From NCBI GenBank assembly GCA_963573385.1, contig CAUYLG010041516.1, positions 18,498-82,497 on the forward strand: DNA of 64,000 nt. Direction: 5' to 3'. The stretch comes from Cacajao melanocephalus. Lineage: Eukaryota > Chordata > Mammalia > Primates > Pitheciidae. Below are positions 15,520 through 27,335 of the stretch, one piece after another. The notes under the pieces are model-generated. The model searched no databases and was not told the origin of the DNA. It saw nothing but the letters and a program-made list of their open reading frames with translations. How positions within the stretch are numbered: the first letter of the stretch is position 1; every line of letters starts with the position of its first letter. A program made the translations under genes and the position numbers.

Positions 15520-15665
15520 AAGGCTTGCATTATTATCCATATTTAGAAATATTAAAACTGAAGCTAAGTAAATTTGAAAGACTCATCCAGAGTTAAATGA
15601 AAATGGTAGATCTAGGACAGGAATCAAGATTTCCTGGATCATACCCTGTGATCTATCTCCTATAT
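15520..15665 (-). mobile_element. MIR-like SINE fragment
   Basis: The string attattatccatatttagaa followed by a diverged gaagctaagtaaatttg and ggaatcaagatttcctgga matches an antisense MIR core (cccattttacagatgagg type). Heavily diverged. Confidence 0.5.
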
Positions 15666-16003
15666 TTATTCTGCTATATGTTACTTAAGCTGCCTAACTC
15701 TTCAGATCTGGCTGATTTTGCTATAATGCATATATACATGTCTCTTTCATTGAGTGCCCTTTATTTGTCAGGTGCTATTCTAAGCATAGTTGATATGTCT
15801 GTGACAAAGCAGAAACAAATTCTGCTTTTTAAAATAAAATCTTTATTATAGTTGAGAGGAACAGATATTAAAACATATAAACAAGTTAATTGTATAGAAT
15901 ATTGGACAGTGAAAAGTGCTATGGATGAAACAAAGCAGAAAGACCCAAAGGACATGTAGTCAGGGAAGGTCTAGCAATTTCAAATAGAGTGATTAGGGAA
16001 GGT

Positions 16004-16993
16004 GTATGAATTTTCTATTTCTATGTAACAAATTACCAAAAATTTAGCAGCTTAACCAACCCACATTTATTCCATAGTCAGCATACCTGTCCTTTCTTCA
16101 ATCAAGATGTTGGCTATGGTGTATTCTCATCTGGAGGATTGTCTGTGGAAAATGTCCACTTCCAAGCTTTCTAAGGCTATTGGTGAAATTCATTTCCTTG
16201 TGGTAGTAGGACTGAGAGTCTGGGCTTCTTACTGGGTTTCAGCAATTAGAAGCTGCCAGCAGTTTCTTGTCCCAGGGATCTTTCACAAAACCCACTTAAA
16301 ACATGACAGTTGCTGAGACCAGCTCAGTTGTAGAGACCCCAACCCAGGCTGTATTGCAGAAATTAAGAAACAGTAACAAAGATAGATTGTAAAGTGGGAT
16401 TAGAGTGGGACGTCAGGGGACTGACAGCATTTCCCAGCTGAAAGCCCAGAGCGGACTCTGACCTACATATTTATTTTTTGTGAACAAATGATTATTTTTA
16501 ATAAGCAGATGCTCAGTGTTTCTTTATAAAATAAAGATACACTAAACAGGCAGATAGTGCCTGTTCACTACTAAAATAGAAATAAGCTAGAAAGCGCTCT
16601 TTGTGAGCCAGCAATAGGGACAAGGTCATGTATCCTGTGTTTTGGGAACTGGCTTAACTAGTGCATGACTGGTATATATTGCTTACTATTCTAGCAGTTT
16701 TCTGCCTGGGGATGGCTTGGTGTTTCTTGCCATTGCCCCTCAGCAAACAACATATCCTCCATCACACACACATTAAGACCTTCTCCCAACACAGCTTATT
16801 CAAAATTATCAAGGAAGAGTCTCTCTTTCCATTCTGCTAAGCATATAAAGCAACCTAGTCAATGGAGTGCTATCTCACCTATTTTTCGTATTTTGTCAGT
16901 TAGAAATAAGTCACAGGTTCCATCCACATGCAAGGGAGGGGAATTATATAAAGGCATGACCCATTGGGAGTACTTTAGAGTGTGTTCACCATA
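16004..16993 (-). mobile_element. MLT1-like MaLR LTR, split by a solo LTR
   Basis: It begins with tatttctatgtaacaaatta (antisense end of an MLT1-type LTR) and, after the internal insertion, finishes with tgacccattgggagtacttt and a diverged gtgttcacca end. It lies inside the L2 relic. Confidence 0.6.
16311..16791 (+). mobile_element. Solo LTR of an ERV1-like provirus, family unassigned
   Basis: A 481-base unit runs from TGCTGAGACC to CCCAACA and has a central AATAAAG. It is flanked by cagt (16307-16310) and cagc (16792-16795), which fits a 4-base target duplication with one change. The flanking MLT1-like sequence continues across it. A solo LTR arises by recombination between two proviral LTRs; no viral gene remains here. 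Confidence 0.55.
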
Positions 16994-17327
16994 GAAGTCC
17001 ACATTGAGAAGGTGACATTTGAGCATAGACTTGTAAGAAATGTGAAATAAGCTGAACAGATATCTCAGGGAAAACTCTCCAGACAGAGAGAACATTCAGA
17101 GTAAAATAATAATGAATTGCAGGTCTTTTCTTTTTTTTTTCACCGCTCCTAGTTGTATGATAACACAGATGCTCTTTAGCCGCAAGTTTTAAGAGTGGGG
17201 AAAAGAGTTCTCTTAACCACAACATTGGGCAAGTGACATTTGATGGAGGAAAAGAAAAGTCAGCCTGGTTTACAGATGGTCCTATGTGACATGCACACAC
17301 CACTTGAAATAGACAACTGCAACACTA

Positions 17328-17332
<5 letters not shown>

Positions 17333-17358
<26 letters not shown>

Positions 17359-17624
17359 GAGATGGATTCTTACTCTGTTGCCCAGGCTGGAGTGCAGTGG
17401 CATGATCTTGGCTCACTGCAACCTCCACCTCCTGTTCAAAAGATTCTCCTGCCTCAGCCTTCTAGAGGCACATGCCATCATGCCCGGCTATTTATTGTAT
17501 TTTTAGAAGAGATGGGGTTTCATCATGTCGGCCAGGCTAGTCTCAAACTCCTGGCTTCAGGTGATTCACCCACCATGGCCTCCCAAAGTGCTGGGATTAC
17601 AGGCATGAACCACTGCACCCAGCC
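17333..17624 (-). mobile_element. Alu inserted in the ERV-L
   Basis: A complete Alu in antisense: a 27-base T run, then gagatggattcttactctg, ending in the 5' end wording cactgcacccagcc. It splits the ERV-L pol region. Confidence 0.95.
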
Positions 17625-18377
17625 TTTTTGGGACTACCATGAAGAGCAGTGATGATAGGAATTCCTCTCAATGGGAAGAACATCAAGTGTAAATTTTGTC
17701 ATTCATTGATTTTAGAAGGAGAAACAGCCAGGTATAGAATTACACACCAATTCATGAGCTGTGGCCAATAGGTTGGCTGGATGGTTAGAAACTTGCAAGA
17801 AACAGGATTTAAAACTTGGTAACAAGAAAGACTAGGTATGTGGATAGACTTCTCTGAATGGGAGAAAAACAGAAAGACATTTGTGTCCCACATAAATGCT
17901 CATCGAAAGGTCATCTCAGCAGAGAAGAATTACATTAATCATGTTTGACCTGGCTATGGCCATCACTGAGTGCTCAATCTGCTAGCAGCAACAGAGACTG
18001 CCACTGATCCCTGATACAGGACTATTCTCTGGAGTGATCAGCCAGCTGCCTGGTGGGAGATTGAGTACATTGGATGGCTTTCATCACGAAAGGGGCAGTG
18101 TTACCTTCTTCCTAGAAGAGAAACTTACTCTTTAAGTATTGATTTACCCTTCCTGCACTCAATGATTCTCACAAAACTATCATCTGTAGACTGCCTTATC
18201 TGCATTTATGGTATTCCACACACAACATTTCTCTAATCAAGGTACTAATTTCACAGCAAATGAAGTATTGCAGTGGATCCAGGCTGACGAAATTCACTTC
18301 TCTTACCATGTTTTCTATTACCCTGAAGAAACTGCTTTGATAGAATGGTAGAAGGGCCTTTTCAAAGTTCAGTTACA

Positions 18378-18745
18378 TAGGAAACTCTTAAAAAGAGCAA
18401 GGAATGGGTGAAAAAAGATATTTTGCTCTCTTTATATGTTGAAACAGGCACTTTACACTAAACACTTAGTTTAATGTGCCATAGTGGCTGATAGTTTGGA
18501 ATACCATAATATATATAACCCTCTCCTACTGGTGGATGTCTAGGTTGTTTGTTTCTCATTATTGCAAACAGGTATATAGTGGTGAAGTATTTTTACATGT
18601 ATATGTGTACATGTGCAAGTATCTCTGAGGGATAAATTACTTGAAAATAAAAGTTGTTGGAGCAAAGCATATATATGTATTTTGAATTTAAATTTTAAAA
18701 TAAATACTATTTGATTACCCTCCTCCACCCCAAAAAAGAAAATTG
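18378..18745 (-). mobile_element. L1M-like insert within the ERV-L (probable)
   Basis: The ERV-L wording stops at agttaca (18371-18377) and resumes at a second agttaca (18746-18752). The part between contains ctactggtggatgtctaggt and gataaattacttgaaaat, resembling an antisense old L1 3' end. The 7-base repeat may be the target duplication. Confidence 0.45.
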
Positions 18746-19503
18746 AGTTACAACTCCAGCCAGGTGGCAATACCAGGCAGGGTTTTGGTAAAATGCTCCA
18801 GAAGGCTGTATATGTTCTGAATTAGCATCCAATATATGATGTTGTTTTCCTTATGGCCAGGATTCATGGTTTCAGGAATCAGGAGGTTAACATGGGACAG
18901 GCACACTCCCTATTACCACTATTGACCTACTTGCTAGCAAATTTTTTGCTTCCTACTTATGCAACCTTATGTTCTGCTGGCCTAAAGGTCTTAGTTCCAA
19001 AGGAAGGAATCCTTTCATCAGGAGACATATTAATTATTCCACTGAACTGGAAGATAAGACACAGTGGATTAAGCTAGAGCTATCCACTTTGGGCTGCTTA
19101 TGTCTCTGAATCAACAGGCAAAGAAGGGAGTTACTGTGCTGGGTGGGATGATTGACTTTAATTACTAAGGTGAAATTGGACTGTTACTCCACAAGGGAGG
19201 TAAAGAAGATTATATCTGGAATACAGGACCCCATAGGGCACATCTTAGTATTACCATGTCCTGTGACTGACATCAGTGAAAAAATACAACAATTCAGGCA
19301 AGACTAATAATGGACACAACCCTCAAAATGAAGGCTTGAAGCATTCTGCTAGTCAAGGAATGACTATCAGTTGAGGTGCTTGCTGAGGGTAAAGGCAATG
19401 GGTAATAAAAGAACGCATTTGTAAATACTGGCAATAACCATGTGGCCAGTTACAGAAATGAGGAATTGACATGAGAATATTTTCCTCGTTTTACATAAAT
19501 ATT

Positions 19504-19537
19504 TGTGTGTGTGTGTGTGTGTATGTGTGTGTGTGTA
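19504..19537 (+). repeat. (TG)n microsatellite
   Basis: An interrupted TG repeat at the junction of the ERV-L with the Tigger-like element. ORFs read through it are artefacts. Confidence 0.9.
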
Positions 19538-19642
19538 TACTAGTTGCCCCTTATCTGCATGGGACACATTCCAAAAGCCCCAGTGGATGCCTAAAACCAC
19601 ACATAATATCAAATCCTATGTTTAGTGACTTTTCATATATAC

Positions 19643-19677
19643 ATGTGTGTGTATACACACACACACACACACACACC
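19643..19677 (+). repeat. TG-TATA-CA alternating tract
   Basis: A (TG)n run passes through TATA into (CA)n, giving alternating purine-pyrimidine sequence with dyad symmetry inside the DNA transposon. Confidence 0.85.
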
Positions 19678-19729
19678 CCTATGATATAGTTTAATTTATA
19701 AACTAGACACAGTAAGAAAATAACAATGA

Positions 19730-19948
19730 GGGAGAGGAGCATCACACACTAGGGCCTGTTGGGGGTGAGGTAGGAGAGGGACAGTGGGGGGTGGGGAGGT
19801 TGGGGAGGGATAACATGGGGAGAAATGCCAGATGTAGGTGATGAGGGGATGGAGGCAGCAAACCACCTTGTCATGTATGTACCTATGCAACAATCCTACA
19901 TGATCTGTACATGTACCCCAGAACCTAAAGTACAATAAAAAAAGGCAT
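19730..19948 (+). mobile_element. L1PA-like 3' end with target-site duplication
   Basis: A 5'-truncated L1 holds only the G-rich 3'UTR (cacactagggcctgttgggg ... catgtaccccagaacctaa) and a short A tail. The 9-base duplication taacaatga lies at 19721-19729 and 19949-19957, so the insertion is precisely bounded within the Tigger-like element. Confidence 0.9.
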
Positions 19949-20654
19949 TAACAATGATAACTAATAATAAAATAGAACAATCATAACAATATACTGTAAT
20001 ATAAGTTATGGGAATATGATCTTTTTCTTTTTTTCCAAAATATCTGATTGTACTATGCTCATCTATTTTTAGAACACAGTTGACTGTGAGTAACTAAAAC
20101 TGCAGAGAAGGGGAGACTGCACACACACACGCATATTTGTTTTTCTTTTTTATCCTTTTATGAGATGACATAATATGTATTGAATTACAACATAGTATTT
20201 AAGTGTTGTTGATTTTACATAATAGTATTAAAGTTATGAGATTTTAAGGAGAAAAGTGAATATTACCCAATGACTTTGAATTATCTTCTGGGGAAAGGAT
20301 AGGTATGTTTTGGGTTGCATGCTGGATAGTTGTATCATGTTTGACAGAGTGTAATCTTGTTATTGTGTTTATTTGGAGATTAAGTTTGGGTTAAGGAGAT
20401 GTGTATGGGTGCCAAGTTAACTTAGAAATAGGTGAACTTGTGATGCTTAATTTCATGTGTCAACTTGACTAGGCCATGATATCTATATATTGGTCAAACA
20501 CCAGTCTGCATTTTATTATGAATCTGTTTTTTAGATAAGATCAATATTTAAATCAGTAGACTTTTAGTGAAGTAGATTACCCTTCATAATGTGGTGAGCC
20601 CCATTTAATCAATTAAAGCAGAGTAGAAAAATCAGAAGGTTCTTAGTCTTTTTT

Positions 20655-21035
20655 ATTTTTATTTTTTCAAACTCTTAGGAATAAATTTATTGAAAGGTTT
20701 CCAAGAAATATACTCTGGCAACTACTAATATTACTTAGCAAAATTAAAGACCTAGATAAATGAAAAGATATATTGTAATCATAGATTGGAAAAGTTTAGT
20801 ATTTTTATATGTTTATTATCTTTAAATTTACCTACAGAATCAATCAAAATCCCAGCAGAGCTTTTCATGAAAGTTGATAACTTGATTCTAAAATTCATAT
20901 TGAAATGCAAAGGACTAGCCTGGAAAATCTTGAAGATTAAGAAGAGTTGAAAACAACTTGATTTTGAGATTTACACAGGAGTGTCTTCAATAGCATCACT
21001 GAAATACAACAACAGCCTTCATTAGATTACTTACG
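20655..21035 (+). mobile_element. Old L1M ORF2 fragment
   Basis: The wording tagattggaaaagtttagta ... cagaatcaatcaaaatccca matches the ORF2 3' region of old L1 elements. Short and diverged. Confidence 0.65.
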
Positions 21036-21037
21036 CA

Positions 21038-21327
21038 TTTTTTTTTTTTGAGGAGTCTTATAATGTTACCAGGCTGGAGTGCAGTGGCATGGTCTTGGTT
21101 CACTACAACCTCCCCCTCATGGGTTTAAACAACTCTCTTGTCTCAGCCTCCCGAGTAGCTAGGATTACAGGCACGTGCAACCACGCCCAGCTAATTTTTG
21201 TATTTTTAGTAGAGACAGGGTTTCACCATATTGGCCAGGCTGAAATCAATCTCTTGACTTGTGATCTGCCCACCACGCCCTCCCAAAGTGCTAGGATTAC
21301 AGGCGTGAGCCACCACCATGCCCAGCC
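21038..21327 (-). mobile_element. Alu, antisense
   Basis: A T run at 21038-21049 is followed by an antisense Alu ending in caccatgcccagcc. It has a small deletion in the first monomer. Confidence 0.93.
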
Positions 21328-22465
21328 AATTTTTCTTAGAGTCAAATTTGAGATTTCTCTTATTTATAGTTGAAAATATCTTATCTTACCTATTCACTTA
21401 CTCTTGGATAATTCTCCTTACGTTTTTAGACCTCTGTCTCCTCACATGACGTGTAAAATTCCTTTCAGTTTTTATATTCTAAATTTTAATTCTAAGTTAT
21501 TCTAAGTTTTATATTCTATGTTTCCAATGCCATCTTTCAAAATAGTGTGAAAAATAAAATATGTATTTCAATTAATAACAGGAAGTACCTTGTTAACTGT
21601 TTTCCCTACCACAAGTAAATACATTACTCTCTTGTTCCAATTTTTTGTTTATAGTTTCATATTTCTTAGTAAGTTAATATATTTTTCACTATTACTGTTT
21701 CCACAGGCTTAACACTTCCTTTGAATCCCAGAGAGTTGTTTCTGTCAAGAACTATTTTTACGGGCTTTTGAAAAACCTAAGTGTGATTTTTGCCTTGTAG
21801 AGAAGCAGTACCATCAAAAAATTACAACTCAATCACTCTATTTCCTGAATCAATTTAGCTCTCTTCAATGACACTATGCAGAAGGTTCTATTAGAATGTT
21901 AGCAAATATCTTTCTTCAGAGAAAGTTAAGATATTCTAGTGGATGTTATCACAATTTAATGTGTAATTTTGTTCTAGTCATTATTTAATCAATGACATTA
22001 TGCTGAGTGAACCTGTGGAAGTCTCTTTAAAATTTCCTTTCCCATTACTACCATGAATGTGTATCATTTAGATTTTTCTCATGGCAGCTTTAAACGCATC
22101 TAATCTCTTAATGACATCAGATCTGAGCAATAACTTTCCCCAAGGCCTTTCGTTCTTTGGATTCCATTAACTCAAGTTTCTCTTTGTGTACAAAATCTCA
22201 TTCTAGTTCTAATGTAAAAGTCTTTGCAATCTGTGTGTGTTGTGTCTGAAACTGATTTTCTGACCATTCAGTTCATTTTCTTAAGTGCTGGATCAGAAGT
22301 GTCTCATGCATTGTAAGTGCTCATGAATACTTTTCAGATTGAATGCACATGGGATGGCAGTGATTAACTTCTTCATAGAATAGGAGGCTTTGAAAATTTG
22401 CTAACAAAAATATTGGATAGTATAGTGAGAGTAATAGAAGCTCAAGTGTAAGAGGTATTGATGCT
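21328..22465. other. Intron 2, nothing recognised
   Basis: Unique-looking sequence, less AT-extreme than its surroundings, with no repeat I can name. Confidence 0.4.
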
Positions 22466-22810
22466 ATCATTTTTTAAAAAATATATAGAAACAACTTGAA
22501 TGCCCAGGGATTGAAGAATCATTAAGAGATATGGCTCAACTTTATACAGATATACTATACAGCTATTAGCAATAATGTTAATAGCTGTAAAACATTTGGG
22601 ATATTCTTTGACCACAATGTTATTTTTTAAATGCAAATATTTTACAATGTATTCAAAAGTATCTGCCTCTATAGGAATAGAATAAAAATGCCAGAAAATA
22701 TACGAGATGTTAATCATATCTCTCTTTGTAAAGTAAATATGGAATAATTTTACTTTTATCTTCCACCTTATGTTATTTCCCATTTTCTTTTGACTAGAAT
22801 GTTTTACACA
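22466..22810 (+). mobile_element. Old L1M 3' end fragment (probable)
   Basis: The wording aacaacttgaatgcccaggg ... gaagaatcattaagagata resembles the old L1 3' region (aacctaaatgtccatcaat type). Strongly diverged. Confidence 0.45.
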
Positions 22811-24200
22811 GATGAGTTTCTTAAATTTAAGTTTAAAATATAAAAATAAAATTTATTATAAAACCAAAATAAAAATTACTACTACATGACTACTCCAATT
22901 ATATTTTCATATATATGACTTAATAAATAACTAGATTATTCCAAAGATTCCAAATTCTTTGAACATTTGCAAGTAAATCAATATATCAAATAAAATGGAT
23001 AAGATCAATCTGGTGAATTTTTATTTACATAATTTTTAAAACCATGAAATCTATGTGGGTTAATTAACATTCTAATCACTTATTTGGTGTAATGGGAAAA
23101 TAATATATAGACATAGTTGGGATAGTGGTCTGTAAGAAATATAATATACTATATAAGTGTAAAAATATTTATTCTTTTTATCTTTTTCAAAAATGTGTAT
23201 ATATAGTTACAAGTGATTTATTGCTTACTATATAATAAATAAATTGTAACAGTTTAGCAAGTGTTTTCTTCTTTACAGAGGAATTTAAACCTAGTGTAAC
23301 TAGATTTCCAATTCTTAGATATGTAATAAAGGTGGAATATTAATTCCTGTTATTAGGAAATTTGGCTTGTGATTTGTAAGTTATGTTTGCAAATATCTTC
23401 AAATTGGTTTTGGCCTGGGAAGTATGTGAAGGATTTATTATTTGGTGGGAAGCCATAACTTGAATTTTCCTAAATACAAACTAAGTTTGTCACTTGCCAG
23501 AACAATGGAAGTTATACCTAGAGAGTCTCTTACAAGATAAATTAGTTCCTATTTGTGAAATGGAGCTTCTAACCCACAGAGGCTTTCACATCAACCCACA
23601 GAGGCTTTCACATCCACCCACATTATCTCATCTTTCTGCAATTACACTGTAACTTGGAATACCAGAGAAAAGAGCCTTAGAATTACTGTGAGAATACAAG
23701 GACTCCTACTAAAGTGGATGTGAGATGCTGGCCTGTATTCTTCTAAGTTGAATAATCATTCAAAAATGCATGTGTAGCAGGATGGGCCAGACCAAGATGA
23801 GCTGCGTTTTCTAGGCAATGAGACCAGAGCCTCTGACCTGCATTCAGCCTCTGACGTGCATTCCAGAGGCCATATGAAATTATGAGTGAGTTGTTGCTAG
23901 TGGACTTGCTTTATTAGAAATGCCAAAAGGAGCCGTTCAGCCTGAAATAATGAACTCTAGAGAAGAACTTGAAGCCATACAAAGAAATAAAGTACACTGG
24001 TAAAGGTAACTACATAGATATATATAAAGTCACTATAATTGTATTGTAACTCTTCTTTCATTCCTATGTCCCATTATCCAATAATTATAAATCTATGACA
24101 GTATATAAACAATGTAAACATAATGTAATTTATAACAATAACTACATAAAGAAGGAGGTATCAGGCTATGTCAGAGTAAATTTTGGAATATAAGTTAAGC
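22811..24200. other. Intron 2, mostly unassigned
   Basis: AT-rich sequence with one short tandem repeat (23571-23614) and no recognised transposon. Confidence 0.4.
23571..23614 (+). repeat. 22-bp tandem duplication
   Basis: The unit aacccacagaggctttcaca plus tc is present twice in perfect tandem. Confidence 0.9.
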
Positions 24201-24204
24201 TAAG

Positions 24205-25360
24205 TTTGCAAAAGAATGATATTGGACACCTACCTCACACCATTTAGAAAACTTAGCTCAAAATTGATTACAAATCTAAATATAAAACTAATTCTGTAAA
24301 AGTCTTAAAGATGAGTATAGGGCTAAATCTTCATGGCCTCAGATTTAGCAATGGTTTCTTACATACAATACCAAAAACATGAGCAACAAAAAATATATAT
24401 ATTAATGAGACTTCATCAAAATTAAACAATTTTGTGCCTCCAAAGACACAATCAAGTACTTGGAGAATACAACATAGAGAATAGGTGAATTGTTTGCAAA
24501 TAATATATCTTATAAAGGCCAAGCATCCAGAATATGTAAACAAAAAGACAACCAATTTTTTTGCAGTAGGCAAAAGACTTGAATAGACATTTCTCCACAG
24601 AAAATTTACAAATGATAAGTAAGCTTATGAAACGATGTGCAACGTCATTAACAATTAGGAAAATGTGAATCAAAGCCACAATTAGAAACTATTTCACACT
24701 CACTAGGATTGTTAAAATTAAAAAAAGAATAGAACATAATAGATGTTGGCAAGGATGTAGACAAATTGAAATGCTATTTAATTGCTGTTGGCAATGTAAA
24801 ATAGTGCAGCCACTGTTCAAATAGTTTAGCAGATTCTTGAAAATTAAACATATAATTACTGTATGACCCAGCAGTTCCATTTCTAGGTATATGCCCAAAT
24901 TGTTTGAAAAATGGATATTAGAACAAGAACTTTTACACAAATGACCATAACAACACTATCTGTAACAGCCAACATGTGGAGACAACTTAAGTTCCAATCA
25001 ATAATAAATGGATAAAACTGTGATATATCCAAGTAGTATGCAATATGGGTACACCACAAAAATAGTATTATATGGGAAATAAGCCAGACAAAAAAGTCAT
25101 ATAGTGTATAATTCAATTTACATGCAATAGTCAGAATAACTAAATTAATAGAGACAGAAAGATTAGTGGTCACCTGGGGCTAGGGCTATAGGAAAATGGC
25201 AATTCCTGTATGAAGTTTAAAGAGTTGCTTTTTAAGGAGATGAAAATTTAGAACTAGAAAAGGATAGTGTTCACATGATGTAAATGTACTAAATGTCACT
25301 GAATTATTCTCTTTATTATGGTGAAATTTTTGGTGAATTTCACCTAAAAAATTACAAATG
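24205..25360 (+). mobile_element. L1M, 3' part
   Basis: Diverged ORF2 end and 3'UTR (cacctacctcacaccattt; tgacccagcagttccatttc; ggtcacctggggctagggc) in correct order. Dense stops; no coding capacity. Confidence 0.8.
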
Positions 25361-25504
25361 TCTTTATTTTCTCACTTTTTCTAAATATAATCTCAATTTT
25401 ACACAAATGTTTTAAGTGAAAACAAAAGGAGTAAGCATTGTTTCAGACCATAAATCAGAGGAGAAGTTGTAGAAAAAAAGGGGAAAAAGAAAGTAAGAAA
25501 GAAA

Positions 25505-27335
25505 TAAAATGCAGATCAAAAGCAATTGGTTTTTTAGCTTACTCACTGTAGCATTCATATGCATGAATAACAAAAATATAATCCCATTTACAATAGCCAC
25601 AAAAATATCTAAGAATATCTCTAACCAAAGAGGTGAAATATCTCCACAAGGAGAACTACAAAGCATTACTGAAAGAAATCACAGGTCACACAAACAAATG
25701 AAAAAAATTCAATGCTCATGAGTTAGAAGACTCAACATGGCTAAATGGACCATACTGCACAAAGTAATCTATAGATTAAATGCTATTAGTATCAAACTAC
25801 CTACTAACGCCATTCTTTACAAAATTAGAAATACTATTCTAAAATGGATATGGAACCAAAAAAGAGCCTGAATAGCAAAAACAATCTTAAGCAAAAAAGA
25901 ATGAAGCCAGAGGTATCATGTTGCTAGACTTCAAACTACAGTGTAAGGTTTCATTAACCAAAACAACAAGGTACTGGTACAAAAACAAACATATAGACAA
26001 ATGGAAACAAAGAGAGAACCCAGGCATAAAGCTGCGCAGCTACAGCTGTCTGACCTTTGAAAAAGTGGACAAAAATAAGAATGGAGAAAGGACTCCCTAT
26101 TCAATAAATAATGCTGAGATAGCTGGCCAGCTATATGCTGAAGAATGAAACTGAACCCCTATCTTTCATCACATACAAAAATTAACTTAAGATGTATTAA
26201 AGATGTAAGACTTCAAATTATAAGTAGCCTAGAAGAAAACCTGGGAAACACCATTCTGGAATTGACCTTGGGAAAGAATTTATGACTAAGTCCTCAAAAG
26301 TAATTTGCAAGAAAAAATTGACAAGTGGACCTAACTAAAAATAAAGAGCTTCTACACATCAAAATAAACTATCAATAAAGTAAACATATAACTTCCAGAA
26401 TAGGAGAAAATATTTACAAACTATACATCTGACAAAGGTCTAATATCATGACTCTATAAGGATCTTAAACAAATGAACAAAAAAACCAATAATCTTATTA
26501 AAAAGTGGGCAAAAGACACATCCAGACACTTCTCGATAGAAGATATATAAATGGCCAACAAACACTTGAAAAATACTCAACATTACTAATCACTAGGGAA
26601 ATGCAAATCAAAACCACAGTGATATACCGGTATGAACCGGTCAGAATGGCTACTATGTAAAAGTCAAAAAATAATAGCCTCTGTCAAGGCTGTGGAGAAA
26701 AGAGAATGCTTTTTCACTGTTTTTGAGAATGTAAATTAGTTCAGCCACTGTGGAAAACAGTTTGGAAATTTCTCAAATAACTCAAAGGACAATTACCATT
26801 TGACTCAGTAATTTCATTATTGGGTATATTTCCAAAGGAATATAAATCTTTTCACCATAAAGACACATGCACATGTTATGTTCATTGCAGCACTATTCAT
26901 AATAGCAAAGACCTATGTGCTCATCAACCTATGTTTCCATCAACAGTGAACTGGATGAAGAAAATGTGGTATATTTATGCTGTGGAATACTACACAGCCA
27001 TAAATAGAACAAAATCATGTCCTTTGCAGTAACATGAATGCAGCTAGAGGTCACTAACAAAAGCAAATTAATGCAGCAACAGAAAAAGGGAATACCACAT
27101 GTTCTCACTTAAAAATTGGAGCTAAGCATTTGGTACTCATCAACACAAAGATGGCCACAGTAGACACTGGGAACTACTAGAGGAGGGAAGGAAGGATTAA
27201 AAACTAATTGTTGAGTACTATGCTCACAATCTGGGTAATGGGACCAAATCTCAGCATCACACAATGTATACATGTACTCCCTGAATCTAAAGTAAAATCC
27301 AAAATTATAAAAATAAAAAACTTTTAAAATCCAAA
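25505..27335 (+). mobile_element. L1 (L1MA/L1PB-like), ORF2 3' part and 3'UTR
   Basis: It starts in ORF2 (atcccatttacaatagccac), passes through the conserved 3' region (gcagcactattcataatagc; accacatgttctcacttaaa) and ends in an A-rich tail near 27335. The frames at 25918-26148 and 26820-27032 are remnants of the ORF2 C terminus, broken by stops on either side. Confidence 0.9.

Larger units (their letters stand above)
15745..17100 (+). mobile_element. LINE2 relic, split by an MLT1-like LTR
   Basis: The left piece (about 15745-16003: tgtcaggtgctattctaagc ... gaaaagtgctatggatgaaa ... gattagggaagg) and right piece (about 16994-17100: cattgagaaggtgacatttg ... ccagacagagagaacattc) are consecutive parts of one L2-type sequence. 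About 1 kb of younger insertions separates them. Strand is given relative to this reading and is tentative. Confidence 0.5.
19541..20120 (+). mobile_element. Tigger-like DNA transposon, interrupted by an L1 3' end
   Basis: The left end (tagttgccccttatctgcat) and right end (gcagagaaggggagactgc) are imperfect terminal inverted repeats. The middle reads ccccagtggatgcctaaaac ... gtttaatttataaactagac | L1 | aacaatgataactaataata ... atactgtaatataagttatg, in the right order for this MER-type element. It interrupts the ERV-L. Confidence 0.75.
17190..20645 (+). mobile_element. Decayed ERV-L (HERV-L-like) provirus, 3' part with MLT2-like LTR
   Basis: Removing four later insertions leaves a continuous HERV-L-like order: the end of the RNase H region (about 17190-17330), the integrase region (17625-18377 and 18746-19080), the env-less 3' region (to 19540 and 20121-20438) and the start of an MLT2-like LTR (20439-about 20645, tgtgatgcttaatttcatg). 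Stops and frameshifts break every frame, and the 5' half and the 5' LTR are absent. The LTR is cut short, apparently near an L1 fragment. It is an old genomic copy with no coding capacity. Confidence 0.75.

Noticed and set aside
17925..19080. Possible retroviral integrase gene
   Set aside because: Recognisable as ERV-L integrase wording but broken by stops, frameshifts and insertions; annotated only as a relic.
19367..19745. Thr/His- and Val/Cys-repeat frames
   Set aside because: They read through TG/CA microsatellites.
25918..27032. Frames of 76 and 70 codons with L1 ORF2 similarity
   Set aside because: Fragments of a dead L1 ORF2 C terminus, no intact L1 anywhere in the window.
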